Source: an uncultured Rhodospirillales bacterium (GTDB lineage Bacteria > Pseudomonadota > Alphaproteobacteria > Kiloniellales > Kiloniellaceae). Taken from it: DNA of 64,000 nt. This document shows, in pieces, positions 35,320-45,647 of this stretch. The stretch spans positions 31,374-95,373 of the forward strand of contig CAJXUS010000010.1 in NCBI GenBank assembly GCA_913060675.1. Direction: 5' to 3'. The position numbers and the translations under genes were made by a program. Under the pieces are notes generated by a model. The model did no database searches, was not told the DNA's origin, and worked only from the letters and a program-made list of their open reading frames with translations. Within the stretch, counting starts at the first letter, position 1, and each line of letters opens with the position of its first letter.

Positions 35320-36453
35320 ATGTCTAATGTTATTATACCTCCTGCAAATTTTGATGAAAAACTCGATTGGCTCCAGCTCATTCGATCAAAAAATGTTGGC
35401 CCAATTACATTTTACAAGCTGCTACAGCACTTTGGCTCCGCAAAAGCAGCCCTTAATGCCCTTTCCCAAAAGGCGCGTAAAAGCGGTAAAGCCAATCCTG
35501 TCTTTCCCCGAAAAAAAGCAGAAGAAGAGTTTGCAAGGATAGAAGCCTTTGGGGCGCAACTTGTTGCACTTGGAGAAAAAAACTACCCCCCGCTTCTGGC
35601 CCACATTGAAGATGCCCCACCATTGCTTCAAGTTTTGGGTAACGAAAAATTTCTCAAAAAACGTACTGTCGCAATCGTTGGAGCTCGCAATGCCTCATCG
35701 AACGGACAAAGCCTGGCAAAAGAGCTTGCTCAAGATCTCGGTCAGTACGGCTTTCTTATCGCATCAGGGCTGGCCCGCGGGATTGATACAGCAGCCCATC
35801 AAGGCGCCTTAAATACAGGAACAATAGCTGCAATTGCAGGTGGCCTTGATGTCATATACCCACCAGAAAACCGCCCCTTGCAAGAAGCGATAATGGCCAA
35901 GGGCGTACTCATTTCTGAAATGCCTCTGGGTAGTAAACCCCAAGCTCGACATTTTCCACGGCGTAATCGCTTGGTATCGGGCCTCAGTAGAGGTGTCGTC
36001 GTTATAGAGGCATCCTTAAAGTCTGGATCCATGATTACGGCGCGTCTCGCTCAAGAACAAGGCAGGGAAACCATGGCCCTGCCCGGAAGTCCACAAGATC
36101 CCAGGAGCAAAGGCGGGAATTTCCTCATCAAACAGGGCGCCACACTTGTGGAATGTGCAGAGGATATAATGGAAACGTTAGAAAGACCCTTTGATCCTCC
36201 GCCGCAAAAAAAGCATTTGAACCTCCCTGATACCCCTTTATTTGAAAGAGACCCAAAGAAAAAAATTACTGTAAATGCGGATGATGCTCGACTTTCTGTA
36301 AAAGAGTTGTTAGGTCCTAGCGCAGTATATGTTGATGACCTGCTTCGGCAGTGTCAGTTATCGCCTACAGAATTAAACAGTATCTTGTTAGAATTTGAAC
36401 TGGCAGGACAGATCGAATGGCAACCCGGAAACAGAGTTGCCCTGATCTCTTAA
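35320..36453 (+). CDS. dprA: DNA processing protein DprA
   Basis: 377 residues from the ATG at 35320; a TTG at 35284 is in frame but poorly placed. The N-terminal helical part (EKLDWLQLIRSKNVGPITFYKLLQHFGS) is followed by the Rossmann-like domain: VAIVGARNASSNG, ASGLARGIDTAAHQGAL, GGLDVIYPPEN, ISEMPLG and PRRNRLVSGLSRGVVVIEA. A C-terminal winged helix is present (VDDLLRQCQLSPTELNSILLEFELAGQIEWQPG). It loads RecA on incoming single-stranded DNA in transformation. Confidence 0.93.
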   Translation: MSNVIIPPANFDEKLDWLQLIRSKNVGPITFYKLLQHFGSAKAALNALSQKARKSGKANPVFPRKKAEEEFARIEAFGAQLVALGEKNYPPLLAHIEDAPPLLQVLGNEKFLKKRTVAIVGARNASSNGQSLAKELAQDLGQYGFLIASGLARGIDTAAHQGALNTGTIAAIAGGLDVIYPPENRPLQEAIMAKGVLISEMPLGSKPQARHFPRRNRLVSGLSRGVVVIEASLKSGSMITARLAQEQGRETMALPGSPQDPRSKGGNFLIKQGATLVECAEDIMETLERPFDPPPQKKHLNLPDTPLFERDPKKKITVNADDARLSVKELLGPSAVYVDDLLRQCQLSPTELNSILLEFELAGQIEWQPGNRVALIS

Positions 36454-36556
36454 GACCGGCTGTTATACTAAATTGTAGGCATTAGTTAATATTGAGACCT
36501 TGGGATATTTCCCGTAGGTAATTTACTTAAATTAGACGTAGGTAGCACCTGAAGCC

Positions 36557-39268
36557 ATGAACATTGTCGTTGTTGAATCACCTGCCAAGGCCAAAACAAT
36601 CAACAAGTATCTGGGAGAGGATTATCATGTCCTTGCCAGTTATGGTCATGTACGCGATCTCCCGCCAAAGGATGGATCCGTCAATCCCGACGAAGACTTT
36701 GCGATGTCATGGCAGGTCGATAGTGGCTCTGAAAAACGTCTAAAAGACATTATTGCCGCTCTTAAAGATGCCGATCAGCTCATTCTCGCAACCGATCCGG
36801 ATCGCGAAGGGGAAGCCATTTCATGGCACCTTGCCGAAGAACTTCAAAGGCGTAAGAAACTCAAAGGTAAAACAGTTTCTCGTGTTGTCTTCAATGAAGT
36901 AACCAAGTCCGCCATTCAGCTCGCTTTCTCTCAACCGAGAGAAATCAACATGGAGCTGGTTGAAGCATACCTAGCGCGTCGTGCTCTTGATTACCTCTTT
37001 GGGTTTACGCTTTCTCCAGTCTTGTGGCGCAAACTCCCGGGTAGCCGTTCCGCGGGACGCGTTCAATCCGTTGCGTTGCGTCTGATCTGCGATAGAGAAT
37101 CCGAAATCGAGATATTCAAACCACAGGAATATTGGACTGTTGATGCGAAACTCAGCACGCCTGATGGACAGAAGTACCCCGCACGCCTAACCCAACTAGA
37201 CGGTAAAAAACTCGATAAGTTTGATCTTGGTGATGCAAAAGCTGCAGCTCATGGCGTACAAGTATTAGAAGACGCCACGAGTTTTACGGTAAAAACGGTT
37301 GAGAAAAAGCAATCTCGGCGAAATCCACACCCTCCATTTACAACCTCAACACTGCAGCAAGAAGCTTCTCGTAAGCTAGGCTTTGGTGCGTCTCGTACCA
37401 TGCAAATCGCGCAGAAACTTTATGAGGGTATTGATCTCGGTGGTGAAACCGTCGGCCTTATTACCTATATGCGTACAGACGGTGTCAGTTTATCCTCAGA
37501 AGCAATTGCTTCCGGCCGAGATCTTATTGCCAACCAATATGGACAAGATTATCTGCCTGAAAACCCGCGCGTTTATAAAAGTAAAGCAAAGAACGCGCAG
37601 GAAGCTCACGAAGCGATCCGTCCGACAAATTTGACCCTTCTTCCTAAAGAAGCTGCTGCTCATCTGAGCGATGAAGCCCGGAAGCTATATGAGCTTATTT
37701 GGAACCGGACTGTCGCCAGTCAGATGGAAAGCGCTATTCTCGACCAAGTTGCAGTTGATATCGAGGTTGGCCAGGGCAGTGCTGTACTTCGTGCCAATGG
37801 GTCTGTGCTTCGCTTTGATGGCTTCTTAAAGCTATACAAAGAAGACAAAGACGATGCCAAAGATGATCAGGATGATGATCGTCGTCTGCCAAAGCTGACA
37901 GAAGGTGACGTTGCCAAGCGTGAAGAAATCAACCAAGAACAGCACTTCACACAACCTCCACCACGGTATTCAGAAGCCAGCCTGGTTAAAAAGATGGAAG
38001 AACTTGGCATCGGCCGCCCATCGACTTACGCCTCTATTATCCAAGTTCTTCAAGACAGAGACTATGTTGTCCTTGAGAAAAAACGTTTCACGCCAGAAGA
38101 TCGTGGCCGCATAGTCGTCACCTTCTTGCGAAACTTCTTTGCACGCTATGTAGAGTTTAACTTTACGGCTGACCTAGAAACTCAGCTAGATGATATCTCG
38201 GCGGGTAACGCCGAGTGGAAAAATGTACTTCGCGGTTTCTGGGATTCTTTCCATGTTGCCGTTGATGAAACTAAGGGCTTAACAATTACCGAGGTTATTG
38301 AAGCTCTGGACGCTGACCTCAGCGACCACTTCTTCCCAACACCTGAAGATGCAGAAACAAAACACCCACGTGAATGTCAGAGCTGTGATGACGGACGTCT
38401 TGGTATTAAGCTCGGAAAAACAGGTGGCTTCATCGGCTGTTCAAATTATCCTGATTGCCGCTATACGCGACAACTCTCCCTTCCTGATGGGGAAGGTGGA
38501 GAGAATGATCTTAGCCAGCCAAGAGAGTTGGGAATTGATCCTGCAACAGAGCTCGCAATTACCCTGCGCAAAGGCCCTTATGGCGTTTATATCCAGCTTG
38601 GTGAGCCTGTTGAGAAGAAGAAACCAAAAAGGGTTTCCATTCCCAAAGGCACTGCGATCAGCGATGTGACTTTTGAGCTTGCTCAAGGATTGCTTTCCTT
38701 GCCTCGTGATATTGGTGCTCATCCTGATGATGGCGAAATGATCATTGCCGGGATCGGGAGATTTGGACCTTATGTCAAACACAACGCGACTTTTAAATCC
38801 CTGACAAGTGATGACGATGTTCTCTTCGTTGGCCTTAACCGGGCTGTTGCTCTCATCGCAGAAGCCCCTAAAAGAGGCCCATCAACAGCTCTTCGCACCA
38901 TTGGCGCGCACCCAGAAGATAGCGTTGATATAACCGTTCACTCTGGACGATATGGCCCTTACTTGAAGTGGAACAAGGTGAACGCGTCACTTCCAAAAGA
39001 CAAGGAAGTCGAAACCGTAACACTTGAAGAAGCTGTTGAGATTCTAAATATACAGATCGAGAAAAAGGGACTAAAGAAAAAGGCCCCTGCCAAGAAGAAA
39101 GCTGCGGCTAAAAAGCCTGCTGCAAAGAAAACAACAGCCAAGAAGACAACGGCGAAAAAACCCGCCGCTAAAAAAGCCGCACCAAAAAAAGCTGCTGCGA
39201 AGAAAACAACTGCGAAAAAAGCTCCTGTAAAGAAGGCAGCTGAAAAAGCAGATCCCGAAGAGAAATAG
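36557..39268 (+). CDS. topA: DNA topoisomerase I with Lys/Ala-rich tail
   Basis: 903 residues. Toprim domain at the start (VVESPAKAKTINKYLG, ATDPDREGEAISWHLAEEL), the PGSRSAGRVQSVALRL core, and the catalytic Tyr near residue 305 in GLITYMRTDG. One zinc-ribbon-like unit is seen (CQSCDDGRLGIKLGKTGGFIGCSNYPDC), then repeated TopA C-terminal beta units (KGPYGVYIQLG, GRFGPYVKHN, GRYGPYLKWN). The last 68 residues are almost only Lys, Ala, Thr and Pro, like histone H1 tails. It relaxes negative supercoils. rnr starts 16 bases later. Confidence 0.96.
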   Translation: MNIVVVESPAKAKTINKYLGEDYHVLASYGHVRDLPPKDGSVNPDEDFAMSWQVDSGSEKRLKDIIAALKDADQLILATDPDREGEAISWHLAEELQRRKKLKGKTVSRVVFNEVTKSAIQLAFSQPREINMELVEAYLARRALDYLFGFTLSPVLWRKLPGSRSAGRVQSVALRLICDRESEIEIFKPQEYWTVDAKLSTPDGQKYPARLTQLDGKKLDKFDLGDAKAAAHGVQVLEDATSFTVKTVEKKQSRRNPHPPFTTSTLQQEASRKLGFGASRTMQIAQKLYEGIDLGGETVGLITYMRTDGVSLSSEAIASGRDLIANQYGQDYLPENPRVYKSKAKNAQEAHEAIRPTNLTLLPKEAAAHLSDEARKLYELIWNRTVASQMESAILDQVAVDIEVGQGSAVLRANGSVLRFDGFLKLYKEDKDDAKDDQDDDRRLPKLTEGDVAKREEINQEQHFTQPPPRYSEASLVKKMEELGIGRPSTYASIIQVLQDRDYVVLEKKRFTPEDRGRIVVTFLRNFFARYVEFNFTADLETQLDDISAGNAEWKNVLRGFWDSFHVAVDETKGLTITEVIEALDADLSDHFFPTPEDAETKHPRECQSCDDGRLGIKLGKTGGFIGCSNYPDCRYTRQLSLPDGEGGENDLSQPRELGIDPATELAITLRKGPYGVYIQLGEPVEKKKPKRVSIPKGTAISDVTFELAQGLLSLPRDIGAHPDDGEMIIAGIGRFGPYVKHNATFKSLTSDDDVLFVGLNRAVALIAEAPKRGPSTALRTIGAHPEDSVDITVHSGRYGPYLKWNKVNASLPKDKEVETVTLEEAVEILNIQIEKKGLKKKAPAKKKAAAKKPAAKKTTAKKTTAKKPAAKKAAPKKAAAKKTTAKKAPVKKAAEKADPEEK

Positions 39269-39284
39269 TAGATAGGATAAGGGC

Positions 39285-41570
39285 GTGAGTTCTGATCGCA
39301 ATTCCCCGCCCTTTCCAACGAAAGAAGCGGTACTCGACTTTATTGAACAATCTCCTACAGCCGTTGGCAAAAGAGAGATCGCTAGAGCATTTAATTTGCG
39401 TGGTAATGATAAAATACCTCTCAAACAACTGCTCAAGGAATTAAAGGACGAGGGCCGGTTTGGGCGCGAAGCTCGCCGAAAGAAAAACAATCTCGATGGG
39501 AGATTACCCCCTGTTCAGGTTATTGAGATCACACGCCTAGACAGCGATGGAGAGCTTATCGCGGTCCCTGCGGCTTGGGAAGAAGAACAAGCTGCACCAA
39601 TGATCTATGTTCTCCCAGATCGGAAAAGTAAATTTGATCTCGTGGTTGGGGATAGAGTCTTAGCCAAACTTAAACGCCTGGATAACAAAAGCTATCAGGG
39701 CATTCCTATTCGTAAACTAGAGGCAGCTCAGCTTAAAATCCTTGGCATTTATCAAATCACCGAAGAAGGTGGTTTTGTTAAACCCGTGGATAAAAAAGCC
39801 AAAAAAGACTTCATCTTAAATCCTGAATATGCAAAAGACGCAAAACAAGATGAGTTGGTGCTTTGTGAAATCCGCAAAGGCCGATCTCGAAAAGGTCTCA
39901 AAGAGGTCCGGGTTATTGAAACACTTGGTGCCATCAATAACCCCCGAGCGTTAAGCCTTGTTGCCATACACGAAAGAGGCATTCCAAACGTCTTTCCTGA
40001 AGAAGTTCTTGAAGAAGCAGAGGATGCCAAGCCGACAAAACTCGGTAAACGTACTGATTTACGAGACCTTGCCCTGGTAACTATCGATGGAGCAGATGCA
40101 CGCGACTTTGATGATGCGGTCTGGGCCCAACCTGATCCAGACAATGAAGGCGGTTGGCACATTATGGTCGCCATTGCCGATGTTGCTCATTACGTCCGTT
40201 CAAGCAGCCCCTTGGATAACGAAGCTCAAACACGCGGTAATTCAACCTATTTTGCCGACCGCGTCGTTCCTATGTTGCCAGAGAAATTGTCCAATGGATG
40301 GTGCTCTCTCAAGCCCAACGAAGACCGTCCGTGCCTGGTGGCTGAGATGTGGCTTGATAGTGATGGCGATCTCGTAAAACACAAGTTCATCCGCGGCCTG
40401 ATGAGATCCCAAGCAAGATTAACCTACGAGCAGGTACAAGACGCTTTAAACGGATCTCCTGACGACACCACATCTAAACTGCTAGACACCGTTATCAAGC
40501 CCCTTAAAGGCGCTTATGATGCAATGCTCAAAGCACGGCATGAACGGGGAACATTAGAACTTGAAATCCCAGAATTTCAAGTAAAGATGGATGAACAAGG
40601 TGAAGTCACCGACATCGTCAAGCGTGATCGCCTCGATAGCCACAAACTCATCGAAGAGTTTATGATCATGGCCAACGTCGCAGCAGCCATTGAGCTTGAA
40701 AGTCGTCAACTCCCTTGTATGTACCGCGTCCATGAAGCACCGGACCCCGTAAAAATCGAAGGTCTTGCGGATAGCTTACACGGTATGGGGATTAAATTTG
40801 CCAAAGGGCAAGTCATTCGCCCTAAAGTACTTACTCAAGTCCTTGAGCGGATTTCTGAACTACCAGAAGCCAAGCTTGTAAATGAGCTTATTCTACGAGC
40901 GCAAAGCCAAGCGCGATATGATCCAACAAATCAAGGGCATTTTGGCCTCGCCCTAACCAGGTATGCTCACTTTACTTCTCCTATTCGTCGTTATTCAGAC
41001 TTAATGGTTCATCGGGCTCTCATCCGCGGGCTTAAACTAGGCAACGACGGCCTCACAAGTGCAGAAGAAACAAAGTTTAACGACATTGCAGAACATATAT
41101 CTGCAACGGAAAGACGCTCAGCTGCTGCCGAGCGCGATACAATCAATCGGTTCACGGCGTCTTTCTTATCTCACAAAATTGGTACGATTTTCCCTGGTAA
41201 AATCAATGGTGTCCACCGCGCGGGCCTTTTCATCACTCTGGATGAAACCGGGGCTGATGGCTTGGTGCCCATGAGCCACCTGCCGGATGATTATTATATC
41301 CATGATGAAAAAAACCACACTCTAACCGGGCGCCGATGGGGCCGTGAATTTCACCTTGGCGAAAAGGTGATGGTTAGAATTATGGAATCTAATCCCGTTT
41401 CTGGTGGCGTAGCCCTTCGCATTGTCGAAGGCGATGACGACGGTGAATTACTCCCTCCAAAAAGAGATAATAGGCGAGATCGATCAAGTAATTTTAAAAA
41501 GAGACCTAGTGGTAAAAAACCAGGGACTTCATCAGAGCGGTCACGAAATAAACGACCAGCGCGGAAATAA
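39285..41570 (+). CDS. rnr: Ribonuclease R
   Basis: 761 residues. N-terminal winged-helix part (TKEAVLDFIEQSPTAVGKREIARAF), cold-shock domains, then the RNB catalytic domain: VTIDGADARDFDDAVWA with the metal Asp cluster, ADVAHYV, STYFADRVVPMLPEKLSNGWCSLKPNEDRPCLVAEM, HFTSPIRRYSDLMVHR. An S1 domain (IGTIFPGKINGVHRAGLFITLDETGADGLVPMS) and a basic Arg/Lys tail end the protein. It degrades structured RNA 3' to 5'. GTG start; co-transcribed with topA by spacing. Confidence 0.95.
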   Translation: MSSDRNSPPFPTKEAVLDFIEQSPTAVGKREIARAFNLRGNDKIPLKQLLKELKDEGRFGREARRKKNNLDGRLPPVQVIEITRLDSDGELIAVPAAWEEEQAAPMIYVLPDRKSKFDLVVGDRVLAKLKRLDNKSYQGIPIRKLEAAQLKILGIYQITEEGGFVKPVDKKAKKDFILNPEYAKDAKQDELVLCEIRKGRSRKGLKEVRVIETLGAINNPRALSLVAIHERGIPNVFPEEVLEEAEDAKPTKLGKRTDLRDLALVTIDGADARDFDDAVWAQPDPDNEGGWHIMVAIADVAHYVRSSSPLDNEAQTRGNSTYFADRVVPMLPEKLSNGWCSLKPNEDRPCLVAEMWLDSDGDLVKHKFIRGLMRSQARLTYEQVQDALNGSPDDTTSKLLDTVIKPLKGAYDAMLKARHERGTLELEIPEFQVKMDEQGEVTDIVKRDRLDSHKLIEEFMIMANVAAAIELESRQLPCMYRVHEAPDPVKIEGLADSLHGMGIKFAKGQVIRPKVLTQVLERISELPEAKLVNELILRAQSQARYDPTNQGHFGLALTRYAHFTSPIRRYSDLMVHRALIRGLKLGNDGLTSAEETKFNDIAEHISATERRSAAAERDTINRFTASFLSHKIGTIFPGKINGVHRAGLFITLDETGADGLVPMSHLPDDYYIHDEKNHTLTGRRWGREFHLGEKVMVRIMESNPVSGGVALRIVEGDDDGELLPPKRDNRRDRSSNFKKRPSGKKPGTSSERSRNKRPARK

Positions 41571-41720
41571 AGCACTTTACCCGGGTTCACTAAATATAAG
41601 ATATTTTGAAAAGTAATCTTGCGGTTTGATATAATTAAGAAATATGCTGTTACAATAGTTTATCTGGGCAAGTAGCTCGTAAATATTTATTGGTAAAAAT
41701 CACGATAGGAGAAAGGGTAG

Positions 41721-43349
41721 ATGCCCTTATGCTCAACTCAGCATCTGCGCCACCTCAACCAAAGACTTGTCTTGAAGGCAGGAACATTACTTCTCCTGCT
41801 TCTCCTAACAGCCTGCGGGGGCTCCAATCCTGCTCAATACCGTACTACCTACAATCAAAACGCTGAATACAATCAGCAAGCGGCTGCTCGGGTCTTCTCA
41901 GAAGGTTTTGAGCACGTTACAGAGTTTTACATTGAAGAAATAGATGCTTCACGGCTCGCGTTAGCTGCGATGGATAATCTTGCAACAATTGATCCCGAAA
42001 TTGAGATTATCGATAACGGCGATTCTCTGACTCTTAATTATGCCGGCGAATCAATATCTCGCCACGGATATCCATCGACTCTCAGCAGTAAAGCTTGGGC
42101 TATGTTAACTGCTTCTGTAATTACAGAAGCAAGGGGATTATCAAGCGATTTCAATAATGCCAGTGGGGAGAGAATATACCAGGCTGCATTTGATGGTATC
42201 GCCGGGGAATTAGATAGATTTTCTCGTTACTCAAAGCCCGATATAGCAAGTACAGATCGAGACAATAGAAATGGATTTTTTGGACTCGGCATCCGCTACA
42301 TAAAAGTTCCAAGTGGTGCCAAAGTGCTTTCGGTAATGGAAAACACCCCTGCTGAGGCCGTCGGACTACAAAAAGACGATATCATAACCAAAGTGGACAA
42401 CAGGGACATAAGACAGCTCTCTGAAACAGTGATCACCCGTTTAATGAAGGGGCCGGAAAATTCTCGGGTCAGAATTACGGTTGTGCGTCACCCAAAAAAA
42501 ACAGTCATTTTAAATTTTGAAATAATACGAAAGAAAATTACCGTACAGACGGTAAGCTATTCAGTACACGACGACATTGTTTTCCTTCAGATATCGAGCT
42601 TTAACAAATATACGGCTTCGAGTATGAGAAGTAATGTACGTAAGGCCCAAAAGGAACTCGGGGACAATCTCAAGGGTTATATTATTGATTTACGGGATAA
42701 TGGTGGAGGATTATTGGGCACTGCAATCAAAACTGCTGATCTGTTTATTTCCAGCGGCACTATTATTTCCACAAGAGGAAGACACCCAGACAGTCACAAC
42801 AACAACTCTGCAGATAGCCAAGACATTGCCAAGGGCTTACCTATCATTGTTTTAATAAACTCAAATTCCGCATCCTCATCAGAAATTCTCACCGCGGGTT
42901 TACAAGATTCGGGTAGAGCAATCGTAATTGGAAGTAATTCCTTTGGAAAAGGTACTGTTCAAAGGTTGGCAGACCTCTCAAATGGCGCAGAGATGCGCGT
43001 AACTTGGGCACGGTTTCATGCCCCCTCTGGTTACGCCATACACAAGCGAGGAATTATTCCTGACATATGCACAACAATGGGTAACACAGAAACAGTTGAC
43101 GATATCATTTCACTGCTGAAATCTGGGTCCCTTCCTATCTCGGATGAAATAAAATCATCCTCTCCTTCTTTGGATGATGAAATTGCCTTGGACAATATCA
43201 AAGCCACTTGCCCTCAAAGTAACGAGCCCTCAGAACTAGATAATGACATCGCAGAGTTACTGTTGATTACCCCATCGTTGCTAGACCTTGCCAAAGGCCG
43301 TTCTGAGCCGACAACTTCTGAAGTGATCGAGCTTGACTCCAGCCTGTAA
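41721..43349 (+). CDS. S41 family C-terminal processing peptidase, lipoprotein
   Basis: 542 residues. Signal peptide with lipobox LTACG (Cys about 32). PDZ domain near 185-265 (FFGLGIRYIKVPSGAKVLSVMENTPAEAVGLQKDDIITKVDNRDI). S41 protease domain: YIIDLRDNGGGLLGTAIKTADLF, the catalytic Ser in VLINSNSASSSEILTAGLQDSGRAIVIG and Lys in SNSFGKGTVQ. The C-terminal 90 residues are acidic and low in structure. Such tail-specific proteases act in the periplasm on envelope or lipoprotein substrates. GGAGAAAGGG precedes the ATG. Confidence 0.9.
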   Translation: MPLCSTQHLRHLNQRLVLKAGTLLLLLLLTACGGSNPAQYRTTYNQNAEYNQQAAARVFSEGFEHVTEFYIEEIDASRLALAAMDNLATIDPEIEIIDNGDSLTLNYAGESISRHGYPSTLSSKAWAMLTASVITEARGLSSDFNNASGERIYQAAFDGIAGELDRFSRYSKPDIASTDRDNRNGFFGLGIRYIKVPSGAKVLSVMENTPAEAVGLQKDDIITKVDNRDIRQLSETVITRLMKGPENSRVRITVVRHPKKTVILNFEIIRKKITVQTVSYSVHDDIVFLQISSFNKYTASSMRSNVRKAQKELGDNLKGYIIDLRDNGGGLLGTAIKTADLFISSGTIISTRGRHPDSHNNNSADSQDIAKGLPIIVLINSNSASSSEILTAGLQDSGRAIVIGSNSFGKGTVQRLADLSNGAEMRVTWARFHAPSGYAIHKRGIIPDICTTMGNTETVDDIISLLKSGSLPISDEIKSSSPSLDDEIALDNIKATCPQSNEPSELDNDIAELLLITPSLLDLAKGRSEPTTSEVIELDSSL

Positions 43350-43403
43350 AACAGTACTTTCTAGCTCCAGATATATTAAGCAAATAAAATGTTATTTCAG
43401 GGC

Positions 43404-43431
43404 TTGACTTGGGGGCTCAAAACGTTATGTT
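43404..43431 (+). promoter_or_regulatory. Promoter of rpmG
   Basis: TTGACT (43404-43409), a 16-base spacer and TATGTT (43426-43431) resemble a sigma-70 promoter and place transcription about 35 bases before the rpmG ATG. Confidence 0.55.
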
Positions 43432-43474
43432 TCGCCCCTGTAATATTCAATACTAGCGCGATGAGGATTTCGCA

Positions 43475-43642
43475 ATGGCTAAGCCGGCTACACAACTAAT
43501 TCGCATGGTAAGCACCGCGGACACTGGCTACTTTTATGTAGCTAAGAAAAACCCGCGCACACTTACTGAAAAACTTGAGCTTCGCAAGTACGACCCAGTC
43601 GCACGCAAGCACGTTGTTTTCAAAGAAGCGAAAATGAAATAA
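43475..43642 (+). CDS. rpmG: 50S ribosomal protein L33
   Basis: 55 residues, [20 protein letters not shown] then [20 protein letters not shown] and a C terminus [15 protein letters not shown], an L33 of the alphaproteobacterial type without the zinc-binding Cys residues. GAGGA lies before the ATG. It has its own promoter and a strong terminator. The gene is easy to miss because it is short. Its place between the rnr/S41 genes and pleD-divK is common in this class. Confidence 0.95.
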   Translation: MAKPATQLIRMVSTADTGYFYVAKKNPRTLTEKLELRKYDPVARKHVVFKEAKMK

Positions 43643-43667
43643 TGCTCTTTGAGCAGACAATAAAATA

Positions 43668-43690
43668 GGCCGCTTTATGCGGCCTTTTTT
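43668..43690 (+). terminator. rpmG terminator
   Basis: GGCCGC (43668-43673) and GCGGCC (43679-43684) around a 5-base loop, followed by six T. The stem can be extended outward by an A/T-rich complement (AGCAGACAAT against ATTGTCTGCT), giving a very long hairpin that may serve the opposing pleD transcript as well. Confidence 0.85.
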
Positions 43691-43798
43691 ATTGTCTGCT
43701 CCATAACCATAAAGAACAAACGCACGATAATTTTTAGAGTGAGCCCCAGCTACTAAAACAAAAAATGGGTTAGTTATCTGGCACCCCCCCCAGAAAGC

Positions 43799-45208
43799 TT
43801 ATACGGTAGCTATATGCCCAGGGCGTCCCTGCCCCGAGGTTTCTATACAGACACGATTTCTGCCCATTGCTTTCGCTTCATATAAAGCCGTATCAGCTCT
43901 ATCTAATAGACTATCTGCAATTTCCATTGGATCAGAGGTCGTCGCAACCCCTACTGAAATCGTAATTGTAAGTGCCTCAGCGGATCCCGGCACCTCAATC
44001 GGCTTGTCACCAACGCGCATACGCAACCTTTCAGCAACCGTAAAGGCTTGCTCTGTGGTCGCACTAGGCATCACGACGACAAACTCTTCCCCGCCATATC
44101 GGGCCAACATATCAAAATCTCGAATTGCATCCGTCACGCGCTTTGCAAGGACCTTAAGCACCTCATCACCACTCGCATGACCAAAGGTATCATTGACCTG
44201 CTTAAAGTGATCTATATCCAACATCAAAGTAGAAACCGGTTTTGCCGTCTCAGCAATTTCCATGATTGCTCTATCAAGGTGAGCGTTCATATAACGGCGA
44301 TTAAATACCCCGGTAAGAGGATCCGTATAGGCAAGAGCCACACTCTTTTTGAGCATATCAGTCAGTCGATCATGATATCTACGGCGTTTGATTTGAGTTT
44401 TACAGCGCGCCCTTAGTTCATTTGGATCAATAGGCTTCACTAAATAATCGGTAACCCCAATATCCAACCCTTTTGCGAGCTGGGAAAGGTTTTCCTCTTC
44501 CAAAACAAGTAGGATAGGAACATGACGTGTTTGTTCATGCGCTCTTAATTGAGAGCAAAGGCGAAGGCCATCCTCCCCCCCTAAATCCAGAGCAACAATG
44601 AACAGATCATAACTGCTTTCTTGACCAAGATCGAGTACAGACCGAGAATCACGTGCATGATCAACGCTATGATCTAATTCTGTTAGGAAATTAATTATTT
44701 TACTGGCGGTAAGATCATTGGTCTCAGCTAATAAGATTTTGGCATTCGCAATTTCATCTTCTTCATCTGGTTCATTTGAACCAATGGAGGCGAAACGAGA
44801 AGATGCACCTTGCCGGACACGAAGCTCATCAGTCATCATCTTAAGACGAACAAGCGATCTCACTCTGGCAAACAGGGCGACATCATTTAAGGGTTTTGTT
44901 AAAAAGTCGTCTGCACCAACTTCCAGCCCTCGAACGCGATCGCTAACTTCGCTTAGTGCCGTCACCATGACAACGGGAATATGCCGCATCTTTGGATTGC
45001 TTTTGAGGAGACTACAGACCTCATAACCATCCATACCAGGCATCATGACATCCAAAAGGATGATGTCAGGCATTTCCTTTTCAGCGATATCAAGAGCAGA
45101 TTGACCATCTGAAGCTGTTATAACTTCAAAATATTCTGCCATAAGTTTGGCTTCGAGAAGTCGAACGTTAGCAGGTATGTCGTCTACGACCAGTATCCTT
45201 GCCGCCAT
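43799..45208 (-). CDS. pleD: Response regulator diguanylate cyclase PleD
   Basis: 469 residues in the REC-REC-GGDEF order. REC1 has Asp9/Asp10 and phospho-acceptor Asp53 (LLDVMMPGMDG) with Lys105 in TKPL. REC2 (about 155-275) is divergent, with VALDLGGEDG in place of the standard acceptor loop. The GGDEF domain has DPLTGVFNRRYM and the active GGEEF at 372-376, plus an RxxD inhibitory site (363-366). It makes c-di-GMP and controls polar development in relatives. It lies 35 bases after divK in one operon, as in Caulobacter. Confidence 0.95.
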   Translation of the reverse strand: MAARILVVDDIPANVRLLEAKLMAEYFEVITASDGQSALDIAEKEMPDIILLDVMMPGMDGYEVCSLLKSNPKMRHIPVVMVTALSEVSDRVRGLEVGADDFLTKPLNDVALFARVRSLVRLKMMTDELRVRQGASSRFASIGSNEPDEEDEIANAKILLAETNDLTASKIINFLTELDHSVDHARDSRSVLDLGQESSYDLFIVALDLGGEDGLRLCSQLRAHEQTRHVPILLVLEEENLSQLAKGLDIGVTDYLVKPIDPNELRARCKTQIKRRRYHDRLTDMLKKSVALAYTDPLTGVFNRRYMNAHLDRAIMEIAETAKPVSTLMLDIDHFKQVNDTFGHASGDEVLKVLAKRVTDAIRDFDMLARYGGEEFVVVMPSATTEQAFTVAERLRMRVGDKPIEVPGSAEALTITISVGVATTSDPMEIADSLLDRADTALYEAKAMGRNRVCIETSGQGRPGHIATV

Positions 45209-45243
45209 TGATGCTGCACTCTTTCAATAAGTTTGACGCAATC

Positions 45244-45621
45244 CTAGCTTAAGAATCGCTCAACGGTCTCTAGAAATTTCGTTACTGAAATGGGTTTTGG
45301 GATATAGGCTTCACAGCCCCCTTCGCGAATTTTCTCTTCGTCTCCCTTCATCGCAAAAGCTGTAACAGCGATTACGGGGATAGCGCGAAGATTGTCATCC
45401 TCTTTCAGCCACTTTGTTACCTCAAGCCCGGACACTTCAGGTAACTGAATGTCCATTAAAATGAGATCTGGCTTATGTGTACGCGCAATAGAGAGCGCTT
45501 CCATTCCATCTTTCGATTGGAGGATATTATATCCTTGAGCTTCCAACAAATCGTGGAAAAGCTTCATATTGAGTTCGTTATCTTCGACAACAAGAACGGT
45601 TTTTTCGCTATTAGCCTTCAT
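45244..45621 (-). CDS. divK: Single-domain response regulator DivK
   Basis: 125 residues from the ATG at 45621 ([20 protein letters not shown]), the usual DivK length; an upstream extension of 31 residues would run through a perfect palindrome and is rejected. Phospho-acceptor Asp57 ([12 protein letters not shown]), Thr/Ala switch ([12 protein letters not shown]) and Lys in PKPIS are present. In Caulobacter DivK links PleC/DivJ kinases to DivL-CckA and cell-cycle polarity. It has no output domain. First gene of the divK-pleD operon. Confidence 0.93.
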   Translation of the reverse strand: MKANSEKTVLVVEDNELNMKLFHDLLEAQGYNILQSKDGMEALSIARTHKPDLILMDIQLPEVSGLEVTKWLKEDDNLRAIPVIAVTAFAMKGDEEKIREGGCEAYIPKPISVTKFLETVERFLS

Positions 45622-45647
45622 AAATGAATCCTGCCGATGCCTTCTGA

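Noticed and set aside
39071..39490. Long minus-strand frames opposite the topA tail
   Set aside because: They are Phe/Leu/Cys-rich shadows of the Lys/Ala repeat.
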